A DNA stretch of 7,816 nt from Deltaproteobacteria bacterium (GTDB lineage Bacteria > Desulfobacterota > Dissulfuribacteria > Dissulfuribacterales > QOAL01): assembly GCA_026996955.1 (NCBI GenBank), contig JALWJV010000031.1, positions 1 to 7,816 on the forward strand, read 5' to 3'. The notes beneath the pieces were generated by a model. The model made no database searches. It was not told the DNA's origin and saw only the letters and a program-made list of their open reading frames with translations. Below, one piece after another: positions 1 to 5,797 of this stretch. The number at the start of each line of letters is the position of its first letter. The stretch's first letter is position 1. Position numbers and translations under genes: made by a program.

Positions 1-1100
1 GCTACTATACGGTGTGTCCCCCAGTCATACTGGTTCTTCACCTGAACCCCGGTCCAGTCGATGTCATAGTCATAACTGCGGTACGGGCTTACCTCCACCG
101 GAGAGGACCAGCCATAGTAGCGCTTGAAATATTCCGATGATTCTCCGGTGTGGTAGGCTGTGATATCCAGGCGGTATTCACTGGTGACCTGGCCGCCAAG
201 CCGGAAGTCAACCCCGTAACGGTCAATATCCTTGTATCCACTCTTGGCATCTCCATCAAAGGTGTCGCCCGGCGTTTCAATGTCCCTGCCCTGGTAACCA
301 TCAACTGTCAAATCCGTGCGCCAGTCGCTTCCTATGTCCATTCCCAGACGGAAGGAGCCGTCACGTGTAATAAAACCCGTGTGTTTCCTCTCCTCACCAT
401 TGCCCATCTCGATATCACCGGCCTGTTCGTACCGCCTTGCTGCAATATCAAAGTCCAGATTTTTCCATATCCTTCCCCCAATACCTCCTTTCTGAAAGTT
501 GGTGCGGAAAGATCCAAAACCGGCCTCGGCCCTTCCGGCAAGTGCGCCGGTATTCCTGCGGGTGATCACGTTGATCACGCCCCCCATTGCCTCGCCACCG
601 TAAAGTGATGAGGCAGGCCCTTTGAGCACTTCAATACGCTCAATATTGTCTGACGTTATGGTGGCAAGGTTGGTTGCGCCAGCAGGCCTGCCATTAATCA
701 GGATCAGTGAATGTTTGGTGATCCCGGAAAATTCAGGTCTGAAGCCCCTTATTCCGATACCTGCCAGGGCACCCGGGTACTCAATTACCCCGATGGATGA
801 ATTTTTCTTGAGCTGTTCGGTTATGGTCTCACCTGAGGTAAGCTCAATCTCCTGACGGTCAATTACCTCTACCTTGGCAGGAATTTCCCGAATTTCCTCA
901 GGGCTCCTGGTGGCAGTGACAACCATCTCTTCCAGTTGCTCTACATTGGCAGACTCAGAGGCAGATTCAGAATAGGGCCGGCCATCTTCTGACGCAGACA
1001 CATGGACAGGATTCAGGATGAACAGTAAGGCAAAAACAGCAAGGCAGGTGCGGCTGCACCCGCGTTTCAGAAGGGAAAGATTGGATGGGTGATGTGACAT
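1..1100 (-). CDS. btuB: TonB-dependent outer-membrane receptor, BtuB-like corrinoid transporter (3' end beyond window)
   Basis: This is a partial gene: 366 codons are present and the frame is open to the window edge, so most of the C-terminal beta-barrel is missing. Residues 1-36 form a signal peptide (basic N-region, hydrophobic AVFALLFIL, likely cut after VSA). A TonB-box-like EEMVVTATR lies at about 57-65. The plug domain covers about 66-185 and contains the family signature IERIEVLKGPASSLYGGEA followed by GGVINVIT. Barrel strands follow. The family imports vitamin B12 or other metal chelates across the outer membrane using TonB/ExbBD energy. Sequence alone would only say 'TonB receptor'; the cobalamin riboswitch directly upstream makes corrinoids the likely substrate. 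The ATG is chosen because AAGGAGG lies 9 nt upstream and the signal peptide begins there. The symbol is used in the functional sense; orthology to E. coli BtuB is not tested. Confidence 0.9.
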   Translation of the reverse strand, partial: MSHHPSNLSLLKRGCSRTCLAVFALLFILNPVHVSASEDGRPYSESASESANVEQLEEMVVTATRSPEEIREIPAKVEVIDRQEIELTSGETITEQLKKNSSIGVIEYPGALAGIGIRGFRPEFSGITKHSLILINGRPAGATNLATITSDNIERIEVLKGPASSLYGGEAMGGVINVITRRNTGALAGRAEAGFGSFRTNFQKGGIGGRIWKNLDFDIAARRYEQAGDIEMGNGEERKHTGFITRDGSFRLGMDIGSDWRTDLTVDGYQGRDIETPGDTFDGDAKSGYKDIDRYGVDFRLGGQVTSEYRLDITAYHTGESSEYFKRYYGWSSPVEVSPYRSYDYDIDWTGVQVKNQYDWGTHRIV

Positions 1101-1109
1101 TTAGGCATT

Positions 1110-1116
1110 CCTCCTT
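1110..1116 (-). promoter_or_regulatory. Ribosome binding site of the btuB-like gene
   Basis: AAGGAGG on the minus strand lies 9 nt before the ATG. A TTCCTC tract at 1171-1176 (minus strand) can pair with GAGGAA at 1108-1113, so the site could be masked. That would fit translational control by the upstream riboswitch; the masking is inference. No intrinsic terminator with a U-run is seen between riboswitch and gene. Confidence 0.7.
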
Positions 1117-1230
1117 AGCTCCTCGTAATGGTTTCCACGGTACGGAGATAAGTGCGCACCGTTCCTGACAGAGGAAATAAAGTCGGAATACCGGAGCACG
1201 TTATCCCGATCCGCGGGGATATGCTCTTGC

Positions 1231-1434
1231 CTTCAGACAGGTCTTCTGACTTCCGGATCGTCCACAGTGGCTGCCGCCTTCCCACAGTTCAAATAAAACT
1301 GCAGTGGCGTATTGGCAGCCCGTGTCCCCGGTTACAGCGGCGGGCCCGTCCCGGATTCTCACCGGGTTCCCTTTAAGGAGCTGTCTAAAAAACAGGCTGG
1401 ACAGCCCCTAAGCTCATAATGAGCATCTGAAGAC
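1231..1434 (-). ncRNA. Cobalamin (adenosylcobalamin-type) riboswitch
   Basis: The minus strand carries the class hallmarks in the right order. GGGAA then GGTG and AATCCGG lie at about 1351-1371. CCGCTGTAACC is at 1330-1340, GCCACTG at 1302-1308, GGGAAGGCGG at 1274-1283, and the B12 box AGTCAGAAGACCTG at 1238-1251. Closing stem P1 can form between CTTCAGA (1426-1432) and TCTGAAG (1231-1237). A 10-bp P2-like stem forms between 1400-1409 and 1376-1385 with one G-U pair. The element sits about 130 nt upstream of the TonB receptor start. In this class, bound cobalamin normally represses expression of the uptake gene. An additional perfect small hairpin lies between P1 and P2 at 1412-1424. Confidence 0.93.
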
Positions 1435-1435
1435 T

Positions 1436-1464
1436 TTTATATGTGCTTATTGTCGCGTCTCTTT
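1436..1464 (-). promoter_or_regulatory. Possible promoter for the riboswitch/btuB transcript
   Basis: TATAAA (minus strand, 1436-1441) lies just upstream of the 5' strand of riboswitch stem P1, which places a start point almost exactly at the beginning of the aptamer. The -35 region is poor: AAAGAG at 17 bp, or TTAAAG at 19 bp. The call rests mainly on the -10 hexamer and its position. Confidence 0.35.
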
Positions 1465-1577
1465 AACATGCCTCCTTTTGGTTTTCAAGTCTGTTACAGA
1501 AATCGGGCATAAATGTTTCAGATACAGAATGTAAAAAGCTGTAATAACAAACTTGTTTTAACCAAATTTGATCGATT

Positions 1578-1740
1578 GTAGGATTTGCTGCATCTCTTCG
1601 AAAAATAAATTCCCAATATAATCGTTTGGCTGAGAATTCTTCAGAGACCATGGAAAGAGCCACGCATATTGCATTGAGATTATTAGAAGCTCAAGAAGAG
1701 AGGCTTAAAAAGAAAGACTACAAGTATTGGTTGAACAATT
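1578..1740 (+). pseudogene. Possible relic of a ParD-like antitoxin
   Basis: The frame is open from a TGA at 1569 and encodes a stretch containing SSETMERATHIALRLLEAQE followed by ERLKKKDYK. The run IALRLLEAQEERL resembles the helical segment of ParD/CopG-type antitoxins (typically 'ALRLLEEREARL'). The first ATG of this frame lies late, at 1650, no Shine-Dalgarno site is visible, and the frame then runs into a cysteine- and aromatic-rich stretch unlike the family. No ParE-like toxin follows. I read it as at best a degraded remnant; chance similarity of a short amphipathic helix is the main alternative. Confidence 0.2.
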
Positions 1741-1863
1741 GTTGGTTGTGCTACTTTTCCTTTGTCAGTAGGCGCTGCTTGAGTTTGGAAATTTCGTATG
1801 AGTGTACGGTAATTCTCCTGCCCTGTATTTCATAATCAGCTCATGCCAATCGGAACAGAACTT

Positions 1864-1910
1864 GATACCGCGCCCCTCTCCTTTTCCGGAATGGTGAGGG
1901 GCCTGGTATC
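1864..1910. repeat. Imperfect inverted repeat / hairpin
   Basis: GATACC (1864-1869) pairs with GGTATC (1905-1910), and GCCCCTC (1872-1878) pairs with GAGGGGC (1896-1902). A 2-nt internal loop separates the two stems and the terminal loop is 17 nt. No T-run follows on the plus strand, so it is not a clear terminator. It could be a REP-like palindrome or an RNA structure. Confidence 0.5.
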
Positions 1911-1936
1911 CTGGGATTTACATTGATAACAGGATA
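1907..1936. repeat. Inverted repeat just upstream of the GH114 promoter
   Basis: TATCCTG (1907-1913) and CAGGATA (1930-1936) are perfect 7-bp arms 16 bp apart. The right arm ends one base before the putative -35 hexamer at 1938. Half-sites about two helical turns apart next to a promoter suggest a regulator site, but this is inference. The left arm shares bases with the preceding hairpin. Confidence 0.35.
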
Positions 1937-1937
1937 G

Positions 1938-1965
1938 TTGATAAGGCATGGAAAGGTTTTATAGT
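1938..1965 (+). promoter_or_regulatory. Sigma70-like promoter for the GH114 gene
   Basis: TTGATA (1938-1943), a 16-bp spacer and TATAGT (1960-1965). The predicted start near 1972 leaves a leader of about 45 nt before the preferred ATG at 2016. It would leave only about 11 nt before the ATG at 1983. Confidence 0.5.
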
Positions 1966-2015
1966 GAGATTCGATTAGTGACATGGCCATGGACTTAGCG
2001 GAAGGTGTGCTCATT

Positions 2016-2975
2016 ATGTATAGCCAGGTGAATTTAAGTGGTATAATTAGGGTTGGCGTTACGTTGTTTTTTTTGTTTCTCTTTGTGGAGAACGGTATTT
2101 GTGGCGATACAGGCTGGTGGCAGCCTAAGGCCACCGCGCACCTGAGCTGGCAGTGGCAGTTAAATACCGGAGATGTTGATACCTCATTTGCAGTAGATGT
2201 GTATGATATAGACCTTTTTGATGCCCCCGAATCTTTAATCCATGAGCTTCACACCTCGTCTAGAAGGGTGATCTGCTACTTTTCAGCAGGTACATGGGAA
2301 GAGTGGCGAGACGATGCTGAGCGGTTTCCGGCCTTGGTCAAGGGTAATGAACTGGATGACTGGCCCGGGGAGAGATGGCTTGATATAAGGAGACTGGACG
2401 TGATCGGGCCTGTTATGAAGGCCCGGCTGGATCTTGCGGTGAGCAAGGGGTGTGACGGTGTGGAACCCGATAATGTGGATGCCTATGTCAATAATTCTGG
2501 TTTTTCAATCAGTTATGAAGATCAGCTATACTACAACAGGTGGATTGCTCAGGAAGCACATAGACGCGGACTCTCAGTGGGCCTTAAAAACGATATCGAG
2601 CAGGTGGGGGATCTGGTGGGGGATTTTGACTGGGCAATTAACGAGCAATGTTTTCAGTACATGGAATGTGATGTCTATGAGGCGTTTGTCCAAAGAGACA
2701 AGGCTGTCTTCGGTGTTGAGTACAAAGGGGATCCCGTGGTATTTTGCCCTGCTGCAAATGCAGCCGGGTATTCCTGGCTCAAGAAACACGTTGAGCTGGA
2801 TGAATGGCGCATTGGCTGTGAAGAGTATTTGCCAGACCTTCCGGGAGATGAAGATGGAGACCATGATAACGACGGCATGGATCTTTATCTCTTCATCCAG
2901 GGAGGCACGGTGGCAGGTATTGCAGATTATGCACCCACGTATGGAAAAAGCGCATATGACCTGCTTTCCAATTGA
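2016..2975 (+). CDS. Secreted GH114-type endo-alpha-1,4-polygalactosaminidase-like glycosidase with C-terminal EF-hand/dockerin-like loop
   Basis: The 319-residue protein starts with a signal peptide (VGVTLFFLFLFV, about residues 13-24; cut probably near 30). The body matches the GH114/TM1410-type TIM-barrel pattern: WQWQL (45-49), DVYDIDLFD (61-69), VICYFSAGTWEEWRDD (85-100), CDGVEPDNVDAY (146-157), GLSVGLKND (185-193), NEQCFQYMEC (209-218) and FGVEY (232-236). The conserved acidic residues in DGVEPDN and VEY are the likely catalytic ones. Characterised GH114 enzymes cut alpha-1,4-linked galactosamine polymers, so an amino-sugar exopolysaccharide is a plausible substrate, not shown here. Residues 278-289 have Asp at positions 1, 3, 5, 7, 9 and 12, as in a dockerin/EF-hand Ca loop, followed by a 30-residue tail. 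An in-frame ATG at 1983 exists, but the GGAAGG about 9 nt before 2016 favours the later start. Confidence 0.88.
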   Translation: MYSQVNLSGIIRVGVTLFFLFLFVENGICGDTGWWQPKATAHLSWQWQLNTGDVDTSFAVDVYDIDLFDAPESLIHELHTSSRRVICYFSAGTWEEWRDDAERFPALVKGNELDDWPGERWLDIRRLDVIGPVMKARLDLAVSKGCDGVEPDNVDAYVNNSGFSISYEDQLYYNRWIAQEAHRRGLSVGLKNDIEQVGDLVGDFDWAINEQCFQYMECDVYEAFVQRDKAVFGVEYKGDPVVFCPAANAAGYSWLKKHVELDEWRIGCEEYLPDLPGDEDGDHDNDGMDLYLFIQGGTVAGIADYAPTYGKSAYDLLSN

Positions 2976-3047
2976 ATAAGGTTTCTCAAGCCAATTCCAG
3001 AAAAACCGGGCAGCCTATACCGGAATAGATACACTTGGCTTTAAGGG

Positions 3048-3077
3048 CCTCAAAAAGTGACCTGTCCCCATACGGGG
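3048..3077. repeat. REP-like / RAYT-associated motif candidate
   Basis: The motif CAAAAAGTGACCTGTCCCC (3051-3069) is followed directly by GGGG (3074-3077), which pairs with CCCC (3066-3069) across a 4-nt ATAC loop. From memory, strings close to GGGGACAGGTCACTTTTT recur as intergenic palindromic repeats in many proteobacteria, often near REP-type (Y1) transposases. Only one copy is in this window, so repetitiveness cannot be shown here. On the minus strand the hairpin is followed some bases later by TTTTT, so it might also help terminate the gene ending at 3144. Confidence 0.3.
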
Positions 3078-3095
3078 TGTTCCGCTGCAGGCGCG

Positions 3096-3125
3096 GCTAT
3101 CCCCTGCAATAGGGCCAGGGATAGC
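3096..3125. terminator. Inverted repeat, possible bidirectional terminator
   Basis: GCTATCCC (3096-3103) and GGGATAGC (3118-3125) are perfect 8-bp arms with a 14-nt loop. They sit between two genes that converge. No T-run follows on either strand, so factor-independent termination is doubtful; the position is the main argument. Confidence 0.35.
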
Positions 3126-3143
3126 ATTTCCAGGTAAGACTTT

Positions 3144-4961
3144 TTAGCCGCTGGTGTAAACCACGGCAATCAGGTAAGCCTTTACACTCCTGCCATTAAA
3201 ATCCACTGTCTCTGTTACGTTCTCCCAGTCCACCTTTTCAATGGCCTTGCCCAGTGTGTAGGAGTGAAGGATATCGTCATCCTGTCTTTGACCATAACCA
3301 GGAATTGGAGAAGTGGTGATGTAGTCGCCGGGTTCAATGGGCCCGTTAACATCCGTAACCAGGACCCTCCCCTCGCCAAGGGCGTTTACCACTCCAAAGC
3401 GTTCACCCTCTTTTGCCCTGTACCAGTGCCCTTCAGGAAGCGGGCCCTGGGATACCAGGACACCGAATACCGCCCTGTCCTGTAGGGTTCGGGCAAGTGT
3501 CACAGTGGGTAGGGTGGACGAGAGGGATATTTCTCCATTTTCTTTCCTCCTGATCAAGGTCTTTCCAGTAACAGAAACTATCAGGCCAGGCCGGACATTT
3601 TCAGGGAAGTCCTGTGCAAAACGTACCTCGTGGGCGCCTGTAAACGGGCCATAGTTTGTGCCCGCACCGTTTGCATAAAAGTCCCAGTTGGCACCTTCAC
3701 CCCAGACGCCGGTGCTGTTTGCGTGCACGGCCTTGCCGTATATACCTATGCTGTTTGTCTCCTGGGCCTCGGCATATACAGCACGGCCCAGGGAAGCTGA
3801 GGATATGAAATATCCTCCATATTTAGGCGCTTCTCCAAAGACCCCCTTGCCTTGGGAACCGGTGCTTATGCCATAAGCTCCTACACCGTTTTGGCCCGAG
3901 GCTTTGAACTTTCCTCCATAGTGTACCCAGTCTTGCGTGCTCGCAGCTTCTCCATATACTCCAGTCCCCTCTGCCCCCCTGCTCAGAAAATATCCGCCAT
4001 AGATCTGGCCAATGGCTTCACTGGAGCCTTCACCATACACGCCAATGCCCCCTATGGAGGAGGAACTAAAATATCCTCCAATCTTCCAGGGAGAAAAGAT
4101 GAATGAGTAATTGTTAACAGCGGATATGACGGCAGCGTCGGAGCTGAATGAAGTATCACCGGCCTGCCCGGTCAGGGAAAGGGGAACGGCCACATTAAGG
4201 GTTACAGGGCCGCTGCTCCCCCCTCCGGTAAGTCCAACGCCCGCATTTACCGCGGTAATGTCTCCCCCTGAATCGTTATCAATGCCGTCAGCAAAGCCGG
4301 AAGGAATTGAGCCTATCTCATCCCATGATACGCCATCCTTAAGGCTGCCAGGGACGGTGGGATCCGTTTCTGTGGTGATGCCCAGGTCATCTCCGTCTGC
4401 AATGTCCACGGGGATACCTGAGAGGTTACTCCAGGTGATTTCGGAGTCCCTCGCTATCTCCGGGGCTATACGCTCCTCGGCAATGGTTCCTGTTGTGATG
4501 TCTTCCCCGGCATGATGATGGTTGAGAGGGGCAAAATCGTCACTTCCAAGGCCATTCAGGGTCATGGAGTTTTCTGCCTGAAACGCAAAGGCTGTACTTG
4601 TCAGTTTTTGCCTGGGTGACAGTGTTTCCCAGGTAGCGCTATCATTATTGTAGATGGATACCTCGAGAAAGACTTCATCTTCTGAAAATACCGATGCATC
4701 CAGGGCGGTGGCGGCCCCCAGCTGGCAACTGTAGATGCCGTCTGCAACTGTGATGCTCTGTTCCTCCTCCCACAGCAATGTTCCTCCAATGAGGGAATTG
4801 AAAAGGGAAAAATGTACGGTGAATGGACCATCCAACGGTGCACCTGCATTATTGGTAAGCCTTCCCTGGAAGTTTATTGTACCAGGCGCTCCAAGGGCAG
4901 TGTCGCAAATGATCAAAGTGCATATTGTCAGTACTAGAAGAAAGAATTTTTTCAATATCAT
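3144..4961 (-). CDS. Secreted fibre-like surface protein with GxYGE/GGYF repeats and tail-spike-like C-terminal domain
   Basis: The 605-residue protein has a signal peptide (KKFFLLVLTICTLIICD; likely cut near residue 24). Residues 25-130 form a beta-rich head found at the N-terminus of many large secreted proteins (GTINFQGRLTNNAGAPLDG, LWEEEQSITV, LSPRQKLTSTAFAFQAE). Residues 131-265 are a low-complexity stalk rich in Gly, Asp and Thr with phage-fibre-like phrases (GDITAVNAGVGLTGGG). Residues 294-430 are degenerate repeats alternating GGYF and GVYGE. The end (440-605) includes GDYITTSPIPGYGQRQDDD and AYLIAVVYTSG and resembles C-terminal folding/cleavage domains of phage fibres (Peptidase_G2 or S74 kind); this assignment is tentative. 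The likely role is a trimeric surface fibre or adhesin. It appears to be monocistronic. The start follows AAGGAGG (4967-4973) by 5 nt. Confidence 0.82.
   Translation of the reverse strand: MILKKFFLLVLTICTLIICDTALGAPGTINFQGRLTNNAGAPLDGPFTVHFSLFNSLIGGTLLWEEEQSITVADGIYSCQLGAATALDASVFSEDEVFLEVSIYNNDSATWETLSPRQKLTSTAFAFQAENSMTLNGLGSDDFAPLNHHHAGEDITTGTIAEERIAPEIARDSEITWSNLSGIPVDIADGDDLGITTETDPTVPGSLKDGVSWDEIGSIPSGFADGIDNDSGGDITAVNAGVGLTGGGSSGPVTLNVAVPLSLTGQAGDTSFSSDAAVISAVNNYSFIFSPWKIGGYFSSSSIGGIGVYGEGSSEAIGQIYGGYFLSRGAEGTGVYGEAASTQDWVHYGGKFKASGQNGVGAYGISTGSQGKGVFGEAPKYGGYFISSASLGRAVYAEAQETNSIGIYGKAVHANSTGVWGEGANWDFYANGAGTNYGPFTGAHEVRFAQDFPENVRPGLIVSVTGKTLIRRKENGEISLSSTLPTVTLARTLQDRAVFGVLVSQGPLPEGHWYRAKEGERFGVVNALGEGRVLVTDVNGPIEPGDYITTSPIPGYGQRQDDDILHSYTLGKAIEKVDWENVTETVDFNGRSVKAYLIAVVYTSG
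3672..4082 (-). repeat. Degenerate protein repeat region in the fibre-like gene
   Basis: The region encodes residues 294-430. GGYF, GGYF, GGKF and GGYF start at about 295, 322, 349 and 382. GVYGE, GVYGE, GAYG, GVFGE, AVYAE, GIYGK and GVWGE start at about 307, 334, 361, 373, 394, 406 and 418. The first units have a 27-residue spacing and the later ones about 12. This suggests beta-strand turns along a fibre shaft. Confidence 0.75.
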
Positions 4962-4966
4962 GATTC

Positions 4967-4973
4967 CCTCCTT
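4967..4973 (-). promoter_or_regulatory. Ribosome binding site of the fibre-like gene
   Basis: AAGGAGG on the minus strand, 5 nt before the ATG at 4961, fixes the start of the secreted fibre-like protein. Confidence 0.75.
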
Positions 4974-5118
4974 TTAAGGTGTCATTCATGCTGGAGGCAG
5001 CTATAAGCTAAAATATAGCAAACTTTATACCAGTAAAATGTGTATTTTTACCAAAGTGGTCCGGTTGTGTATGGAGGTTATTTGAAAATTCGGCCAAGGA
5101 GCGAATGAAAATTCCCTG

Positions 5119-5143
5119 GTAGGAAAATAATTTCTTTTCCTAC
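5119..5143. repeat. Perfect 9-bp inverted repeat
   Basis: GTAGGAAAA (5119-5127) and TTTTCCTAC (5135-5143) flank a 7-nt loop. It lies about 160 bp upstream of the fibre-like gene and about 280 bp downstream of the small gene ending at 5419. It could be a weak terminator for the upstream operon or a protein-binding site. No U-run follows on the minus strand. Confidence 0.5.
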
Positions 5144-5256
5144 GCACAAGTCTAACTAAATCATGCATGAGTTTTTGGTATAAATTGCAGGCTTTTCTGA
5201 CAACATACGACTAAAAGGCTTTTTGCAAGCAGCATAATCCACGATTCTGACGGGCT

Positions 5257-5275
5257 GAATCCTAATGAGGGATTC
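5257..5275. repeat. Short hairpin
   Basis: GAATCC (5257-5262) pairs with GGATTC (5270-5275) over a 7-nt loop. It is short and could be chance; it is listed because it lies in an otherwise unexplained intergenic stretch. Confidence 0.3.
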
Positions 5276-5374
5276 CTTGCCTGTCTTGAGGGGGATACTT
5301 CAAAAGTAGTACACAGGCATTCCCCATCGCAAAGTTCATAACCGTAACCTTTACTATAAGGCAGAGAGAAAGGG

Positions 5375-5394
5375 CCGGACTGTACAGTTTCCGG
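5375..5394. repeat. Palindrome CCGG-ACTGTACAGT-CCGG
   Basis: The core ACTGTACAGT (5379-5388) is a perfect 10-bp palindrome, flanked by CCGG on the left and, after two extra T, CCGG on the right. It lies just downstream of the small gene ending at 5419 (minus strand). It may be an operator-like site or part of a hairpin. It resembles CTGT-ACAG half-sites, but lacks the 8-bp spacing of the enterobacterial LexA box. Confidence 0.35.
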
Positions 5395-5418
5395 GCGATG
5401 AACTGGGAGGAAAACATT

Positions 5419-5721
5419 TTACCTGTCTTGCGTTATGACTTTAAGGTGTACCTTCCTGCTTCTTGGAAATTCTCTTTTAATCAGTGTTTTCATAGCCTTT
5501 TTCAGTTGTTTTTCTTCAATTTCGAACTTTCGCTGTTCAAATCCCCTCTCTTCTATTTGAAGCCTTGTGTCATCAATGCGCGTTATGCTCACATGTCTGT
5601 CCTTCTTATACGTGAGGATTTTTATGCCGGATCCAGGTTCACTTTTATTAATGCGCTGTACAGTGGTGATGATTACAGAAGAGATATCAATCACTTTCTT
5701 TTCCCATTTCTCTATGTGCAT
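5419..5721 (-). CDS. Small conserved-looking protein of unknown function, partner of the HTH/Cys regulator
   Basis: I do not recognise a named family. The 100-residue product is charged and soluble, with no signal peptide or membrane segment. An N-terminal part (EKWEKKVIDIS) precedes a beta-like stretch (GIKILTYKKDRHVSITRI). A coiled-coil-prone acidic/basic helix (about 60-82, EIEEKQLKKAMKTLIK) and the ending REFPRSRKVHLKV follow. The ATG at 5721 is chosen because upstream codons in this frame overlap the cysteine domain of the neighbour, whose coding sense is in the other frame. The gene overlaps the original (read-through) end of that neighbour by 35 bp, which implies translational coupling and a shared operon. 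The Shine-Dalgarno site is weak, as expected for coupling. A cytoplasmic role tied to the regulator is inferred. Confidence 0.6.
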   Translation of the reverse strand: MHIEKWEKKVIDISSVIITTVQRINKSEPGSGIKILTYKKDRHVSITRIDDTRLQIEERGFEQRKFEIEEKQLKKAMKTLIKREFPRSRKVHLKVITQDR

Positions 5722-5797
5722 CCTGGTATTCAAGCAGTTCGGCAATGGGCCGGAATGCCTCGCACCCTCGGCAGATAGAGAGTTTTTCAACAGGTTA
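5687..5797 (-). other. Out-of-frame-free continuation of the HTH/Cys gene after an ochre stop
   Basis: After the TAA at 5795-5797 the same frame continues for 35 sense codons to a TGA at 5687-5689. The continuation reads PVEKLSICRGCEAFRPIAEL and on. It supplies the K-x3-C-x2-C-E-x-F piece that normally closes this kind of cysteine domain, so it looks like the original C-terminus cut off by a nonsense change. A sequencing error in the stop codon is the simplest alternative. Confidence 0.6.

Larger units (their letters stand above)
1437..1982. other. Long intergenic region between btuB leader and GH114 gene
   Basis: About 545 bases are without a convincing intact gene. The stretch holds the promoter toward the riboswitch, a possible ParD-like relic (1578-1740, plus), two inverted repeats (1864-1910 and 1907-1936) and a promoter for the downstream gene (1938-1965). 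A short minus-strand frame at 1751-1840, bounded by stops and containing ISKLKQRLL, reads like protein but is too short to identify. Short open frames on both strands overlap and no long one has a good start, which suggests decayed genes. Confidence 0.5.
2976..3143. other. Convergent intergenic region with hairpins
   Basis: This 168-base gap separates the 3' ends of the GH114 gene (plus) and the fibre-like gene (minus). It holds a REP-like motif with a small hairpin (3048-3077) and an 8-bp inverted repeat (3096-3125). No coding frame is supported. Confidence 0.6.
4975..5418. other. AT-rich intergenic region with several inverted repeats
   Basis: This 444-base stretch separates two minus-strand genes. 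A -10-like TATATT (minus, 5012-5017) could serve the fibre-like gene, but no -35 is well spaced. The stretch holds a perfect 9-bp stem (5119-5143), a 6-bp stem (5257-5275) and a palindrome (5375-5394). From about 5200 to 5430, frames on both strands stay open for 40-80 codons without starts, ribosome sites or families I know. This may be a decayed gene or structured non-coding sequence. Confidence 0.5.

Noticed and set aside
150..855. Plus-strand ORFs opposite the TonB receptor
   Set aside because: The minus strand has continuous plug and barrel motifs, so these are shadows.
1463..1663. Minus-strand 66-codon ORF in the gap upstream of the riboswitch
   Set aside because: It has no ribosome site or recognisable motif, and its start region overlaps the better antitoxin-like frame on the other strand.
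1983..2015. ATG at 1983 as start of the GH114 gene
   Set aside because: It has no Shine-Dalgarno site and lies only about 11 nt from the predicted transcript start. The ATG at 2016 has GGAAGG at good spacing and gives a cleaner signal peptide.
2452..2979. Plus-strand 175-codon ORF inside the GH114 gene
   Set aside because: It is in another frame of a gene with strong family motifs; its composition is atypical and it shows no domain.
3264..4515. Several plus-strand ORFs opposite the fibre-like gene
   Set aside because: They are antisense shadows of a repetitive, Gly-rich coding sequence; none has a credible start site or motif.
5379..5388. LexA (SOS) box at ACTGTACAGT
   Set aside because: The enterobacterial box needs CTGT and ACAG eight bases apart; here they are directly adjacent, and no SOS gene is near.
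5795..5797. Recoding (selenocysteine or pyrrolysine) at the stop in the HTH/Cys gene
   Set aside because: The codon is TAA, which neither system uses; a nonsense change or sequence error is simpler.
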